DNA of 64,000 bases from an uncultured Alphaproteobacteria bacterium (GTDB lineage: Bacteria; Pseudomonadota; Alphaproteobacteria; RF32; CAG-239). Where the stretch lies: contig CAKQPS010000004.1 of assembly GCA_934270475.1 (NCBI GenBank), positions 89,533-153,532 on the forward strand. Reading direction: 5' to 3'. The translations under genes were made by a program, and so were the position numbers. The notes beneath the pieces were generated by a model. That model did not search any database and was not told the DNA's origin. It saw nothing but the letters and a program-made list of their open reading frames with translations. This document shows, piece after piece, positions 40,731-50,174 of this stretch (its first letter is position 1; each line of letters begins with the position of its first letter).

Positions 40731-41666
40731 ATGTGGTGGAACATTTTTAATCGTATGCCCAAGCCCTACAGCGAAGGTTTTTTGCCGGAAAAAGACGGAC
40801 ACAAAATACATTATTATCAATACGGCAATCCGATCGGTGCGCCGGTGCTGTCTTTTCACGGCGGCCCCGGAGGGTCGTCGCGTCCCAAATACGCCAAATT
40901 GTTCAACCGCCGTCAATACCGCTTTATTCAGTTTGACCAGCGCGGCTGCGGAAAATCTGAAGCTGAGGACGCTTTTCAAAACAACAGCACGCAAAACACT
41001 TTGGAAGACGCCGCCCGCCTGCTGGAATATCTGGGCATAAATCAGCCGATTATCGCTCACGGCGCGTCGTGGGGTTCGACTTTGGCGCTTTTGTTTGCCG
41101 AAGCCTATCCGAAAAAAGTGGATAAAATAATTGTTACCTCGGTATTTTTGGCACGTCCGTACGACACCGCTTGGGTTAGTTCGGAAAGCGAGCGCTTTTA
41201 TCCGGATTTATGGGCGGAAATGCGCAAAAAAATCCGCCGCAACGATATTTATCCCACCTATCGCCGCTTGCTGTTTTCTAAAAATCCCAAAGACAATCTG
41301 AAAGCCCTGACCTATTTAGGCAGCTATGAATATCTGCTTGGCCGCTTGGCGCCAAAATTCCGCGCGCCGGAAACTTTGGATTATGCCGAACTGCAATCAG
41401 CGCGCGTTGCCTTTTTTTATGAAAAAAACAAATACTTTTTAGGCTCTAATCAAATTTTGCAGCATTCCGAAAAAATCAAGCATATACCAACACTTATTGT
41501 TCATAATCGCTTAGATTTTTGCTGTCCGGTCAAACAAGCGTGGGACTTGCACCAAGCCTTGCCGAACTCCAAGCTGATTATCAACGCCGGAAGCGGACAC
41601 TCCACCCCTCGCCTGTTTGAAGCGGTGCAACGCGCCGTCACCGAATTTTTGGAGCCGCAAAAATGA
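40731..41666 (+). CDS. pip: Prolyl iminopeptidase-like alpha/beta hydrolase (S33)
   Basis: The 311-residue protein removes N-terminal proline from peptides if it follows the family. It has the oxyanion motif HGGPGGSS, the family-typical FDQRGCGKS, and the nucleophile motif GASWGS (usually GGSWGS). The Asp is in VHNRLDFCCP and the His in AGSGHS. The start at 40731 is supported by GGAGGAG; the longer frame is not. The stop codon overlaps the next gene's start (ATGA), placing it at the head of the glycosyltransferase operon. Confidence 0.9.
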   Translation: MWWNIFNRMPKPYSEGFLPEKDGHKIHYYQYGNPIGAPVLSFHGGPGGSSRPKYAKLFNRRQYRFIQFDQRGCGKSEAEDAFQNNSTQNTLEDAARLLEYLGINQPIIAHGASWGSTLALLFAEAYPKKVDKIIVTSVFLARPYDTAWVSSESERFYPDLWAEMRKKIRRNDIYPTYRRLLFSKNPKDNLKALTYLGSYEYLLGRLAPKFRAPETLDYAELQSARVAFFYEKNKYFLGSNQILQHSEKIKHIPTLIVHNRLDFCCPVKQAWDLHQALPNSKLIINAGSGHSTPRLFEAVQRAVTEFLEPQK

Positions 41667-42715
41667 AAATTGTCAACATTATGATTGCGCGCGGCTTAGG
41701 CGGAATTGAACAAGCGTTTTTGGATTATAACAACGCTCTGCTCGCGCAAGGTTTTGATGTGCTTGCCATTACCGATAAACGCGCGCAGATTAACGAAAAA
41801 ATCACACCGCATCAAAATTTGAAACAATGCAAAATCCGCTTTTCGCACCTCAACTTGTTTTTGATTTGGACATTTTACCGCTGTTTTAAAAAATATCAGC
41901 CGGATTTGATTATTGTGCATAGCAAAAAAGCGCTGGAGTTGGTGATTGCCGCCGCCAAAATGCTTGGTATAAAAGTTGTTGGCGTGGCGCACAATCCAAA
42001 GTTTAAGCATCTGGAAAAATGCGCCGCCATATTTTCAATCACCCAACATCAAAAGCGTATTTTCGCCGGCTATGGCTTTCCGGCTGACAAGATTTTTGTA
42101 ATTCCGAATTTAATATCAGAGCTAAAACCTTTTCGCCCGCTGCCGCCATATCATCAGCAGCCTGTTATCGGCGCAGTCGGACGTTTTGACCCGATGAAAG
42201 GTTTTTGCGACTATATTTTGGCGTTGGCGGAATTAAAAAAGCGCGGTGTTCCTTTTCAAGCGGTTTTGGGAGGCGGCGCTTCGGCAACGTATGCTCATGA
42301 AGACGCTAAAATCCGCAAATTGATTACCGACAACCGGCTTGAAAATGATGTCAAACTTCTGGGCTGGATAAAAGATAAAGACGAGTTTTATAAATCGCTG
42401 GATATTTTTGTGCTGCCGTCCAATTTTGAGCCGTTCGGCATTGTGCTTTTAGAGGCGATGAACTATTCTCTGCCGATTGTGACTTCGCTTGCCGAAGGAC
42501 CGGCGGAAATTTTTGCCGACCACAAAGATGCCGCCTATACTTTTAGGATAAAAGCGGTAAATGAGTTGGCCGACAAGCTGCAATACGCGCTTGAACACTA
42601 TGAACAAACCCAAAAAGTGGCGGAAAACGGCTATAACCTGCTGCAAAACAACTATACTTTGCCGCAAGTGGCAAAAAAGCTGGCTGCCGCGGTTACCTCC
42701 GCGCTGAAAGGATAA
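41663..42715 (+). CDS. GT4 family glycosyltransferase
   Basis: The 350-residue protein begins MKIVNIMIARGLGGIEQAFLDY, the GT-B start with a glycine loop. It has the C-terminal sugar-nucleotide site, AVGRFDPMKGF and SNFEPFGIVLLEAMNYSLPIV, including the E-x7-E-type motif (EPFGIVLLE). Such retaining enzymes add sugars to lipopolysaccharide or other glycans. It is the first of four glycosyltransferase genes in one operon (stop-start overlap upstream, three-base gap downstream). Confidence 0.93.
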   Translation: MKIVNIMIARGLGGIEQAFLDYNNALLAQGFDVLAITDKRAQINEKITPHQNLKQCKIRFSHLNLFLIWTFYRCFKKYQPDLIIVHSKKALELVIAAAKMLGIKVVGVAHNPKFKHLEKCAAIFSITQHQKRIFAGYGFPADKIFVIPNLISELKPFRPLPPYHQQPVIGAVGRFDPMKGFCDYILALAELKKRGVPFQAVLGGGASATYAHEDAKIRKLITDNRLENDVKLLGWIKDKDEFYKSLDIFVLPSNFEPFGIVLLEAMNYSLPIVTSLAEGPAEIFADHKDAAYTFRIKAVNELADKLQYALEHYEQTQKVAENGYNLLQNNYTLPQVAKKLAAAVTSALKG

Positions 42716-42718
42716 GAA

Positions 42719-43699
42719 ATGACCGAGCCTTTAATTTCTATTGTCATTCCCGTTTATAATGCGGAAAAATATCTGCGCGCTTGCTTAGACAGCGTGTTGG
42801 CGCAAACTTATAAAAATTGGGAAGCTATTTGCGTCAACGACGGCTCAAGCGACAATTCAGCGCAAATTCTTGAAGAATACGCCGCCAAAGACGCCCGTTT
42901 TCATATCATAAACCAACAAAATTCCGGCGTCAGCACCGCCCGCAACACAGGAATGCGGCAAACAACCGGAAAATATCTCATGTATCTGGATAGTGATGAT
43001 ATTTGGCATCCGCAAACTTTAGAAATTTTGCAAAATGTCATGGAAAAATCAAATGCCGATATGGGCTGTTTCAAATATCAAGAAGTTTACCCCGACACAA
43101 AAATCATCTATAATAATTACATGGTTGATTCTGATTTTAAATTATGTAAAACACCTCTATTAAGTTTTATTCATAGAAAAATAAAAACTGGAATTTTGAT
43201 TTGGAACAAAATTTATCGCACAGATAAAATTAAAAATATTTCATTTTGCAATTTAAAACAGGGTGAAGATGATGTGTATTCTCTCAGTGTATTACTGAAA
43301 ATTTCAAGTATCGCCATGCTTGACAACGTACTATATTATTATATGCAAAATCCTCAATCTATTATGCACCAAGCCGATGAAGCAAAAATCCGCGGCAACA
43401 GACTTAAAATTGAAGAAAAAATAACCGCCATAATTCAAGATTATTGTTTGCGCAGTTCTGATGAATTATTAAAAAAAGAATGTCAAAAATATTTGAGCGA
43501 AAAAATTTTGTTTCGTGAACATTTGCTTTATGCTTTGCGAAAGAACAAGTCTAAAATTTCTCAGGAATTAGATTATCTTTCAGGACTTAAAACCCTAAAT
43601 GTTTTTCAGCCGAATTTAATGCGCCTTCGTTTCAAAATTATTTGGTGGCTGGCTAATCATCGACTGCTGAGTTTAGCTGAATTAGTTGCAAAATTATAG
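42719..43699 (+). CDS. GT2 family glycosyltransferase
   Basis: The 326-residue protein has the GT-A fold: ISIVIPVYNAEKYLRACLDSVLAQ, VNDGSSDNS, the STARNTGM segment and the DXD-like LDSDD. The second half (about 180-326) is Lys-rich and helical. It is an inverting enzyme, probably extending a surface oligosaccharide. Codon use becomes more A/T-rich halfway through, as in the next two genes. Confidence 0.93.
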   Translation: MTEPLISIVIPVYNAEKYLRACLDSVLAQTYKNWEAICVNDGSSDNSAQILEEYAAKDARFHIINQQNSGVSTARNTGMRQTTGKYLMYLDSDDIWHPQTLEILQNVMEKSNADMGCFKYQEVYPDTKIIYNNYMVDSDFKLCKTPLLSFIHRKIKTGILIWNKIYRTDKIKNISFCNLKQGEDDVYSLSVLLKISSIAMLDNVLYYYMQNPQSIMHQADEAKIRGNRLKIEEKITAIIQDYCLRSSDELLKKECQKYLSEKILFREHLLYALRKNKSKISQELDYLSGLKTLNVFQPNLMRLRFKIIWWLANHRLLSLAELVAKL

Positions 43700-43708
43700 G
43701 AAAAAACA

Positions 43709-44572
43709 ATGAGTAAACAGCTGCATAAAATTTCTAAACTAATTAAAAGAGGCATAAATTATATTTATGCTTTCATCAAAACAAAACCGCTTAAAGTTTT
43801 TACATCTTCTGATTTTGAAACTCACAAAATATTAGATATTTTTGTGGTCGCCTTCAATGATGCTAAACTGATTGAAACTCAATATCAATTTATGCAAAAA
43901 AATTTACAGCAAAACCAATATCACTATATAATTTGCGACAATTCAAACAATCTTGAAATTGCCGATAAAATTTTTGAATTTTGCCAAACGCATAACATCA
44001 CTTATTATCGCTTACCTCAATTTTTATACGTTGGTCCAAGTCATAGCCACGGTTATGCGCTGAACTGGATTTATAAGAATCTCATTAAAAAACGTAAAAA
44101 CAACTTTGCTTTTATCGACCACGATATTTTTCCGATAAAACCTATTGATTTAAGCAAATATTTTATGACACCTCTTTGTGGTGCAATCAGAGAAAGATTT
44201 AACTGCTGGTACCCTTGGGCTGCTTTCAGTTTTTACAGCTTTGATTTTATGAAAACTAAAACCGTCAATTTTCTGCCATGTCGCTATAACCACAAGCTGC
44301 TTGATACCGGCGGCGGCAATTATCAGGCTATTTATAAAAACCTTGATAAAAATTTATGGAAAACTTTGCCTGAACATTATATAAACTTGCACACAGACGA
44401 AAACATAGAATATAACTCTCTAAATTACAAAGAGTTGGATGAATTTATTTATAACAATGCTGTTGAAATTATAGACGATAAATGGTTACACATTATCGGC
44501 GGAGCGCAGTGGGGCGGCAAACATAATAAATTTGCTTTAGCTATGAAAAAATTTGGAGATTGTAATGACTAA
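43709..44572 (+). CDS. Probable GT-A type glycosyltransferase
   Basis: The 287-residue protein has a Lys-rich start, then LDIFVVAFNDAKLIETQYQFM and IICDNSNN, a nucleotide-sugar-type fold. FIDHDIFPIK (about 145-152) holds a DHD metal motif, and GAIRERFNCWYPWAAFSFYSF follows. This resembles families of glycosyltransferase-like proteins in polysaccharide loci, but the sugar cannot be inferred. AGGAAAAAACA precedes the ATG and the end overlaps the next gene. Confidence 0.8.
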   Translation: MSKQLHKISKLIKRGINYIYAFIKTKPLKVFTSSDFETHKILDIFVVAFNDAKLIETQYQFMQKNLQQNQYHYIICDNSNNLEIADKIFEFCQTHNITYYRLPQFLYVGPSHSHGYALNWIYKNLIKKRKNNFAFIDHDIFPIKPIDLSKYFMTPLCGAIRERFNCWYPWAAFSFYSFDFMKTKTVNFLPCRYNHKLLDTGGGNYQAIYKNLDKNLWKTLPEHYINLHTDENIEYNSLNYKELDEFIYNNAVEIIDDKWLHIIGGAQWGGKHNKFALAMKKFGDCND

Positions 44573-45767
44573 AATCAGATTGGCGTTTATAAAACAAGAA
44601 GGATTATCTTGCGGAGGCACGGAACTTTGGTTGCAAAATATTGCAGCTCGCATTGATAAACAAAAATTTTCAGTCGATTATTTTTACACTGGCAACACCG
44701 ATAAATTCCGTGCAAAATTTTTAACAGATAACGGGGTAAAATTGATAAAAGTAAGCTGCTCCGGCTATGATGAAAAAGAAAACGGTAAATGGCTGGACAG
44801 CAATTTTTATGAACTGTTTAACGAAAACAATTATGATTTAATCCAAAGCGCCATTGCTGGAGAAAAACAATGGCCGTTTTACTTGATGAAAAAACCGGTT
44901 ATTCACAGTGTGCATTTAGGACATTATGCCGACACTTCGGCTAATATTTATCATACTTTTTTCTTGTCAGAATGGATGCGTAAACGCAATGCCGAACTTG
45001 GTGGAATCTATCAACTAAGCTCTGTTGTGCCGGTCGGGGTCTCTTTACCTTTAAGCAATGATAATTTACGCGATGAACTGCATATTCCGCAAAATGCTGT
45101 TGTAGCGGGATTTCATCAACGCAACGCCAATGATATTTTTTCACCGATTCCTTTAAACAGTTTTGCCAAGCTGCAGGCGTCTGACCGATATTTTATTATT
45201 CTCGGAGGCGGTCAAAAATATAGCGAACAAGCAAAAAAACTGGGAATTAAAAACTTTATCCAGTTGCCACACAGCAACGACCGCACCATGATTTCTAAAT
45301 TTTTGAACACCTTAGATATTTTTGCCCATGGACGCAGAGACGGCGAAACTTTCGGCTACGTTTTTGCCGAAGCAATGATTCACAATTTGCCTTGCCTGGG
45401 ACACAAATCACGCAAACAAAATGCGCACAAAGACACCATTGCCAATGGCGGATTTTTTGCAAAATCACAAAATGAATACACACAAAAATTAAAATTGCTC
45501 TTTGAAAACCAATCTTTGCGTCAAGAACTCGGAAATAAGGCTTTCCAATCTGCCAAAGCACGTTTTATTGATAAAGACTACATACAAGATGTTGAAGCTG
45601 TATATCAAAAAATCTACCAAAACAGCCCCGATTTTCAAAAACAATTTAAGCGACTGAAACTTTGGCAAAAAATAAGACAATATCTGCGCCCTGTATCCAA
45701 AGAAAAACAAGGCGGCAAAAAAGTCTTAAAACTTTTCGGCATCCCGATTTGGCATAAAAAAGGATAA
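44565..45767 (+). CDS. GT4 family glycosyltransferase
   Basis: The 400-residue protein has GTELWLQNIAARID in the N-lobe and LGGGQKYSEQAKKLGIKNFIQLP with RDGETFGYVFAEAMIHNLPCLGH in the C-lobe (E-x7-E motif). A Lys-rich tail (QGGKKVLKLFGIPIWHKK) resembles membrane-associating ends of GTs in these loci. GGAG sits eight bases before ATG 44565, inside the end of the previous gene. It is the last gene of the cluster and ends four bases from a convergent gene. Confidence 0.91.
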   Translation: MTKIRLAFIKQEGLSCGGTELWLQNIAARIDKQKFSVDYFYTGNTDKFRAKFLTDNGVKLIKVSCSGYDEKENGKWLDSNFYELFNENNYDLIQSAIAGEKQWPFYLMKKPVIHSVHLGHYADTSANIYHTFFLSEWMRKRNAELGGIYQLSSVVPVGVSLPLSNDNLRDELHIPQNAVVAGFHQRNANDIFSPIPLNSFAKLQASDRYFIILGGGQKYSEQAKKLGIKNFIQLPHSNDRTMISKFLNTLDIFAHGRRDGETFGYVFAEAMIHNLPCLGHKSRKQNAHKDTIANGGFFAKSQNEYTQKLKLLFENQSLRQELGNKAFQSAKARFIDKDYIQDVEAVYQKIYQNSPDFQKQFKRLKLWQKIRQYLRPVSKEKQGGKKVLKLFGIPIWHKKG

Positions 45768-45770
45768 TTT

Positions 45771-46598
45771 CTATACCTTAAACGGGTTGAAACGATTGCT
45801 ATAGCCAAGCTCGGAAAGCAGTTTTTCAGCACGTTCAAAGTGTTGTCCCAGCATAGAAACATCGTGCGCGTCGTCACTGATAATAACCGGTACGCCGCGT
45901 TTGTTCAGCTCTTCTAACATCCAGGTCGTCGGGTGCTGCATATCTATGCGGTTATAGCCGCTGGTGTTCAACTCAAACGGCTGCTTATGCTTTGCCAACG
46001 CCTCAATCACACGCCATTTATACTCGTCCCATTCCGGCTCAACGCACAAATTAAAAATCGTGATATAGTCAATATGGGCAATAAAAGTAAAATACCCGCT
46101 TTCCGCAGCCGCGACAATGTTGCGCCAATAGTTGCGCAGATATTCCTTAAATTCCGGCTGCTGCGGCAAATCCGGATGATATTTCATATGATAAATATTG
46201 CACAAAAAACTCTCGTCTGCCGAGCGGATAAAATGCGTTGAACCAATAAGATAATCAACATCCAGATTTTTGAGCATTTTTTCAAAATTATCACGCCAAT
46301 ATGCCGACGGAAAAAAATCCACCTCAAAACCGACCCGCACTTTTATACGGTGTTTTTCCGCCGCTTGCCGTATCAGCTCAATATGCTTTTTGTAGCACTC
46401 CTCGCCGCTCTTAAAATCTTGCCGAAACATCGGCTGATAGCCGTTTTCAATACGCAAATTTTTATGACATATCAAATGATTGGAAACTCCGATTTCCGCA
46501 AAACCTTTTTCCTCGGCGGCGGCAATCATTTCTTCGGCGCTTTGATGTCCGTCAAAATCTTGTTCATGATTATGCGTATGATAAGTAAAATTCTGCAT
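45771..46598 (-). CDS. PHP-family histidinol-phosphatase-like phosphoesterase
   Basis: The 275-residue protein has the PHP metal motifs: YHTHNHEQDFDGH at the start, SNHLICH, VGFEVDFF, GSTHFIR, IAHIDY and the late SDDAHD. This fits HisJ-type histidinol-phosphate phosphatases of the PHP family (histidine synthesis), but no his genes are nearby, so another phosphoester is possible. The stop of the gene upstream (patatin) overlaps its start, so they are probably co-expressed. Confidence 0.85.
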   Translation of the reverse strand: MQNFTYHTHNHEQDFDGHQSAEEMIAAAEEKGFAEIGVSNHLICHKNLRIENGYQPMFRQDFKSGEECYKKHIELIRQAAEKHRIKVRVGFEVDFFPSAYWRDNFEKMLKNLDVDYLIGSTHFIRSADESFLCNIYHMKYHPDLPQQPEFKEYLRNYWRNIVAAAESGYFTFIAHIDYITIFNLCVEPEWDEYKWRVIEALAKHKQPFELNTSGYNRIDMQHPTTWMLEELNKRGVPVIISDDAHDVSMLGQHFERAEKLLSELGYSNRFNPFKV

Positions 46599-47455
46599 TA
46601 TTTTTTAGCCTCTTTTAAAAATTTTTTCAGTTCCGGCAAAAGTTTTATAGCGTCGCCGCGCCCCAAGTCATAAACCGCCTGCAACACTTTTTTATCTGTT
46701 TCCGTATGATGAATTTTAACATTCTTACTCGGACGGATAACAAACGCCGCGCCGTTTTTTTGCGCCTGTTCAATCTGCTCCAGCTCGTTGTTATACATTA
46801 TATGCCTATTTTTTATGGCGGCGGCAAACTTTGGATATTTGCGATATATCAGCGGCGCCAGCCACCCCAGCTTGTTTGGCTTTTTTTGGTATCCGGCGGC
46901 TCTGGTCTGCACCACCACGCAACGCTCATAGCCCATTTTTTGAAACGCGCGCAAAGGAATGCTGTCGCAAATTCCGCCGTCCAAATATTTTTTTCCGCCG
47001 ATTTCCGAAATCCGCGAAACAAAAGGCATAGAAGCCGACGCTCGCAAATAGGCCAACCCGGTCTTATCCATTTTTACGCATTTGACATATTCCGCCTGCC
47101 CTGTTTGCAAATTACTGCACACAGCATAAAAATCCGTGTTGTTTGCCTCAAAAGTTTTGTGGTCAAACGGAAAAAGTTTTTCCGGCAGAGTATGATAGCA
47201 AAACTCCTCATTAACCATATTTCCGGTTGTCAAAAATGAATACCAGCTCATATAGTTTTTATCTCCGGCATAAGCCAAAGTATAATCAATACTGCGCCGA
47301 TGCTGTCCCGAAACAAACGAACAGCCGTGAATTGCTCCGGCCGAAACGCCGATGACGCCGTCAAACGTTATGCCGTTTTCCATAAACACATCTAAAACGC
47401 CGGCTGTATATATGGCGCGCTGAGCTCCGCCCTCTAAAACCAAACCAGTTTTCAT
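46598..47455 (-). CDS. Patatin-like phospholipase
   Basis: The 285-residue protein has a GGAQRAIYTAGVLDV oxyanion loop, the nucleophile elbow GVSAG (Ser near residue 43) and the catalytic Asp in LDGGICDSIP. It belongs to the YjeR/RssA-like bacterial patatin group that hydrolyses lipids in the cytoplasm or at the membrane. The start at 47455 is read as a TGATG overlap with the preceding gene; a 4-residue-longer form from 47467 is possible. Its stop overlaps the start of the PHP gene. Confidence 0.9.
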   Translation of the reverse strand: MKTGLVLEGGAQRAIYTAGVLDVFMENGITFDGVIGVSAGAIHGCSFVSGQHRRSIDYTLAYAGDKNYMSWYSFLTTGNMVNEEFCYHTLPEKLFPFDHKTFEANNTDFYAVCSNLQTGQAEYVKCVKMDKTGLAYLRASASMPFVSRISEIGGKKYLDGGICDSIPLRAFQKMGYERCVVVQTRAAGYQKKPNKLGWLAPLIYRKYPKFAAAIKNRHIMYNNELEQIEQAQKNGAAFVIRPSKNVKIHHTETDKKVLQAVYDLGRGDAIKLLPELKKFLKEAKK

Positions 47456-47964
47456 CAATCCCCGCATGTCATAATTTCGGTTGTGCGTGCGGCTCTGATT
47501 TCTTGTTTTTGCCCGCCAACCACGCAGTAGCCTTTTTCAAAATATCCGTTTTTATAGCTCAAACGCCCTTTTAACTTGCCTTTTTCGGTGTAATATTCCA
47601 CTTTGCCATGCAAATATCCGTCTTTATATTCGGCAAACGACTTGATAGTGCGGTTATCATAAAAAATTTTTTCCACACCGTTTTTCTTTCCGTTTTTATA
47701 ATATGTTTTGCTGGCTATTCTGCCCTCGGCGTCCCAAACTGTGGTCAATCCGCTAAGCCTGCCGCTTTGATAGGTTGAAAGCATTTTTTCTTTGCCGTTG
47801 TAGCGGGAAACCTGACCGGTAAAAGGTCGACCGCCATCACGCTCGCAATATAAGCCGTCATCACTGCAATTCAGTTCATCTGCTGTCCAAATGCTTTCTT
47901 TGGCAGCAGCCAAATTCGGGGTAACAGCCAACCCCAGCCAAAAATAGAACCAAACTTTTTTCAT
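47455..47964 (-). CDS. Exported MORN-repeat protein
   Basis: The 169-residue protein has a signal peptide (about 1-20) and MORN_2-type repeats: YNGKEKMLSTYQSGRLSGLTT, KTYYKNGKKNGVEKIFYDN, AEYKDGYLHGKVEYY and LKGRLSYKNG. Four Cys (two near the start, two at the end: GYCVVGG, IMTCGD) probably close the domain. Such YwqK-like proteins are widespread; the role is not known. It lies between lolA and the patatin gene in one apparent operon. Confidence 0.82.
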   Translation of the reverse strand: MKKVWFYFWLGLAVTPNLAAAKESIWTADELNCSDDGLYCERDGGRPFTGQVSRYNGKEKMLSTYQSGRLSGLTTVWDAEGRIASKTYYKNGKKNGVEKIFYDNRTIKSFAEYKDGYLHGKVEYYTEKGKLKGRLSYKNGYFEKGYCVVGGQKQEIRAARTTEIMTCGD

Positions 47965-47970
47965 GGCTTT

Positions 47971-48579
47971 TTACTTTCGACGGCTGGCAGAAGAAGATGA
48001 GCCTTTTTCGGACTTTTTATTAAACTTAAACAGATTTTCGCTCAGCTTTTTATCTTGTTCGGCGTCAAACAAAGAAATTGTTACTTCAATATTTTGTTGG
48101 TCAATGACTTTCCACTGTTTCAAACGAAACGGCGAATTGTCAAAAATCAAAGTAATCGGCTTAACCCCCGGAGAGTTAGGCATTTCCACCGTCACCGAGG
48201 TTTGCCCGCTGTCTTTGTAAAAATCGGTAACCTTCAGATTTTTGCCGTCAAATTTGATTTTATTGCTCAAAATCATAGTTGCCGGAATATCTTTATAATC
48301 TATATTGGTTATTTGGTCTAATTCTTTATCGTTATAAATTATATATTCGCCGTTGCCGACAATCAAAAGCTGGTCGGGAGCCGTATATTCCATACGGATT
48401 TTGCTTGGCTTTTCAATATAAATTTTGCCTTCCGCCGAACCGCCGTTGCTGGACATTTGCACAAATCCGGCTTCTAAGGTGCTGATATTATTCAAATAAT
48501 TTTCAATTTTAGTCAAATCGGCATTTTCTGCATGAGCAGAACCAGCGATAAGCATTGCGGCAAATAAAAGTTTTTTCAT
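47971..48579 (-). CDS. lolA: Outer-membrane lipoprotein carrier LolA
   Basis: LolA shuttles lipoproteins across the periplasm to LolB at the outer membrane. The 202-residue protein has a signal peptide (MKKLLFAAMLIAGSAHA), the LolA features AGFVQMSSNGGSAEGKIYIEKPSKIRMEY and GNGEYIIYNDKELDQ, and a later segment FRLKQWKVIDQQN. A Lys/Ser-rich tail ends the protein. The gene follows nitroreductase by 31 bases and runs into the MORN-protein gene. Confidence 0.9.
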   Translation of the reverse strand: MKKLLFAAMLIAGSAHAENADLTKIENYLNNISTLEAGFVQMSSNGGSAEGKIYIEKPSKIRMEYTAPDQLLIVGNGEYIIYNDKELDQITNIDYKDIPATMILSNKIKFDGKNLKVTDFYKDSGQTSVTVEMPNSPGVKPITLIFDNSPFRLKQWKVIDQQNIEVTISLFDAEQDKKLSENLFKFNKKSEKGSSSSASRRK

Positions 48580-48609
48580 TTTTCGATTCCTTTATAATAT
48601 AAGGGAATA

Positions 48610-49146
48610 TTACCATTTTTCCCAGTGAACTTTTTGCGGATTATAGCGGTTTTCCGGCTGTTTTGGAGCTTCAGACGGCACGCCCATCGGAATAATTGCA
48701 ATCGGGCGCATATTTGCTGGAATATGCAGTTTTTCCTGCAGGTTTTCAATAATTACCGGCATCGGTGCGGCACCGCAAAAACAAGCGCCATAGCCTAAAG
48801 CGTGGGCGGCAAGCAACACACCGTAAGCGGCGATAGTTCCGTCAACATCGGCATACGACCATTTTTCATTTTCTTTATCTCGATGAAACGACTCATCGGT
48901 GTTGCTGCAGACAATAATAGCGCAGGAAGCGTTCTTGGCAAACGATGTCCACGGCTGAATTGTGCGTAAAGAAGCTAATTTTTCTGCATCTTCAATCACC
49001 AAAAATTCCCACGGCTGTTTGTTGTGGGCAGACGGAGAATATGACACCGCCTCCAAAATTTTTTCAATATCTTCATGCGGAATTTTTTTGGTTGTGTCAT
49101 ACATACGAACCGAACGGCGTGTTTTTAATCCTTCTAACAATTCCAT
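48610..49146 (-). CDS. Nitroreductase-family FMN protein
   Basis: The 178-residue protein starts MELLEGLKTRRSVRMY with GAGGAG upstream, has the flavin-binding RRSVR, the SPSAHNKQPWEFLVI segment and the late GYGACFCGAAP. These enzymes transfer electrons from NAD(P)H to nitro compounds, quinones or flavins. A longer upstream frame is rejected. The C-terminal PQKVHWEKW is usual for this family. Confidence 0.93.
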   Translation of the reverse strand: MELLEGLKTRRSVRMYDTTKKIPHEDIEKILEAVSYSPSAHNKQPWEFLVIEDAEKLASLRTIQPWTSFAKNASCAIIVCSNTDESFHRDKENEKWSYADVDGTIAAYGVLLAAHALGYGACFCGAAPMPVIIENLQEKLHIPANMRPIAIIPMGVPSEAPKQPENRYNPQKVHWEKW

Positions 49147-49159
49147 TTCTATTTTCTCC

Positions 49160-49759
49160 TCAATTAACGGTGCGGCGCAAACTGTCGATATGCGGCAAAA
49201 CATAGTGCTCAATCAGCATATTGATGGATTTTGCCGCCATTTTATCACATTTGATAACCGCATCAAAAACATTTTTATTATCTTTTTCTTGGTGGACTTT
49301 GTTCACCAGTGACTTATAAACTTCAGCCAGCTGGGTCAAAGAATCAACAACTTCCGCTATATACGCCGGAATTTCAACATCTTCTTTTCCGCCCCAAAAG
49401 CCTTCGACAAACCCCAATTCCAACTCATTGTAGCGCTCTTCGCAAACTTCAATCAAATCATCTGTCGGCTCTATGCGCGGCAAAACAATGCTGTTTGCCG
49501 AAACCAGTTCAAACATTTCGTCCCACAGCCCCATAAAAAATTTGAAAAACAATTCTGCTTCATTTTTTGTTTCCAAGCGCGGAGCCATATTGTTTTCCCA
49601 CAAAGAAGCTATAACATCTGTTGGACGCAGCTCGCTGTTCGGGCTGCAGATTGCGCCGGCAAAACGCAGTTTAACCACCGCCAGCGGCGTCGGGCAATTA
49701 TAGTGTTCCAAAAATTTTTTAAATTTATCATCACCAATATATTTATTTTCGCTTTTCAT
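49160..49759 (-). CDS. Unknown protein, possibly UPF0149-like
   Basis: The 199-residue acidic helical protein has no signal peptide. Its pattern around LRFAGAICSPNSELRPTDVIASLW resembles the start of UPF0149 (YecA-like) proteins, but the match is weak and no SEC-C motif is present. Its stop lies 13 bases before the nitroreductase start, so they may be one unit. Confidence 0.65.
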   Translation of the reverse strand: MKSENKYIGDDKFKKFLEHYNCPTPLAVVKLRFAGAICSPNSELRPTDVIASLWENNMAPRLETKNEAELFFKFFMGLWDEMFELVSANSIVLPRIEPTDDLIEVCEERYNELELGFVEGFWGGKEDVEIPAYIAEVVDSLTQLAEVYKSLVNKVHQEKDNKNVFDAVIKCDKMAAKSINMLIEHYVLPHIDSLRRTVN

Positions 49760-49805
49760 TTTAATATTCTTCGTATATGATACCTTTCACTGAAAGTATA
49801 ATTTA

Positions 49806-50174
49806 ATGGAGTTTTTTAAATTGTCTAGTCTAAAATTAGTGATAAGCACGATATTTCTGCTGATTTTGTGCGGATGCAGTATGTTAAATCCCTATATTGA
49901 CCGCCGGCGCAACCCCGGAACGCAAGATATATCCCAGCTTTACAGCGGTCCTTCAAAACCTGACGCGCCTGTGGTTTGCTATAACGGTCTGTGGAGCAGT
50001 GATGAAGACTTGCAAGAGCTCGCCACCGCCGAATGTGTCAAACACGGAACCGGAAACTACGCCGAATTTCAAGAAAAAACTCATCTGGACGGCAAATTAT
50101 TGCTACCTAGCCATGCTTATTATAAATGTGTAAACAAAAAAGGAACAGAAAATGAATCTTCAACCGGAAAATAA
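49806..50174 (+). CDS. Small unknown lipoprotein
   Basis: The 122-residue protein has a hydrophobic N-terminus ending in a lipobox (LCGC, Cys24). A short mature part follows with Cys at about 58, 76 and 108 and the segment NGLWSSDEDLQELATAECVKHGTGNYAEF, seen in small outer-membrane lipoproteins of alphaproteobacteria. The end overlaps argS by 23 bases. The family is not named with confidence. Confidence 0.7.
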   Translation: MEFFKLSSLKLVISTIFLLILCGCSMLNPYIDRRRNPGTQDISQLYSGPSKPDAPVVCYNGLWSSDEDLQELATAECVKHGTGNYAEFQEKTHLDGKLLLPSHAYYKCVNKKGTENESSTGK

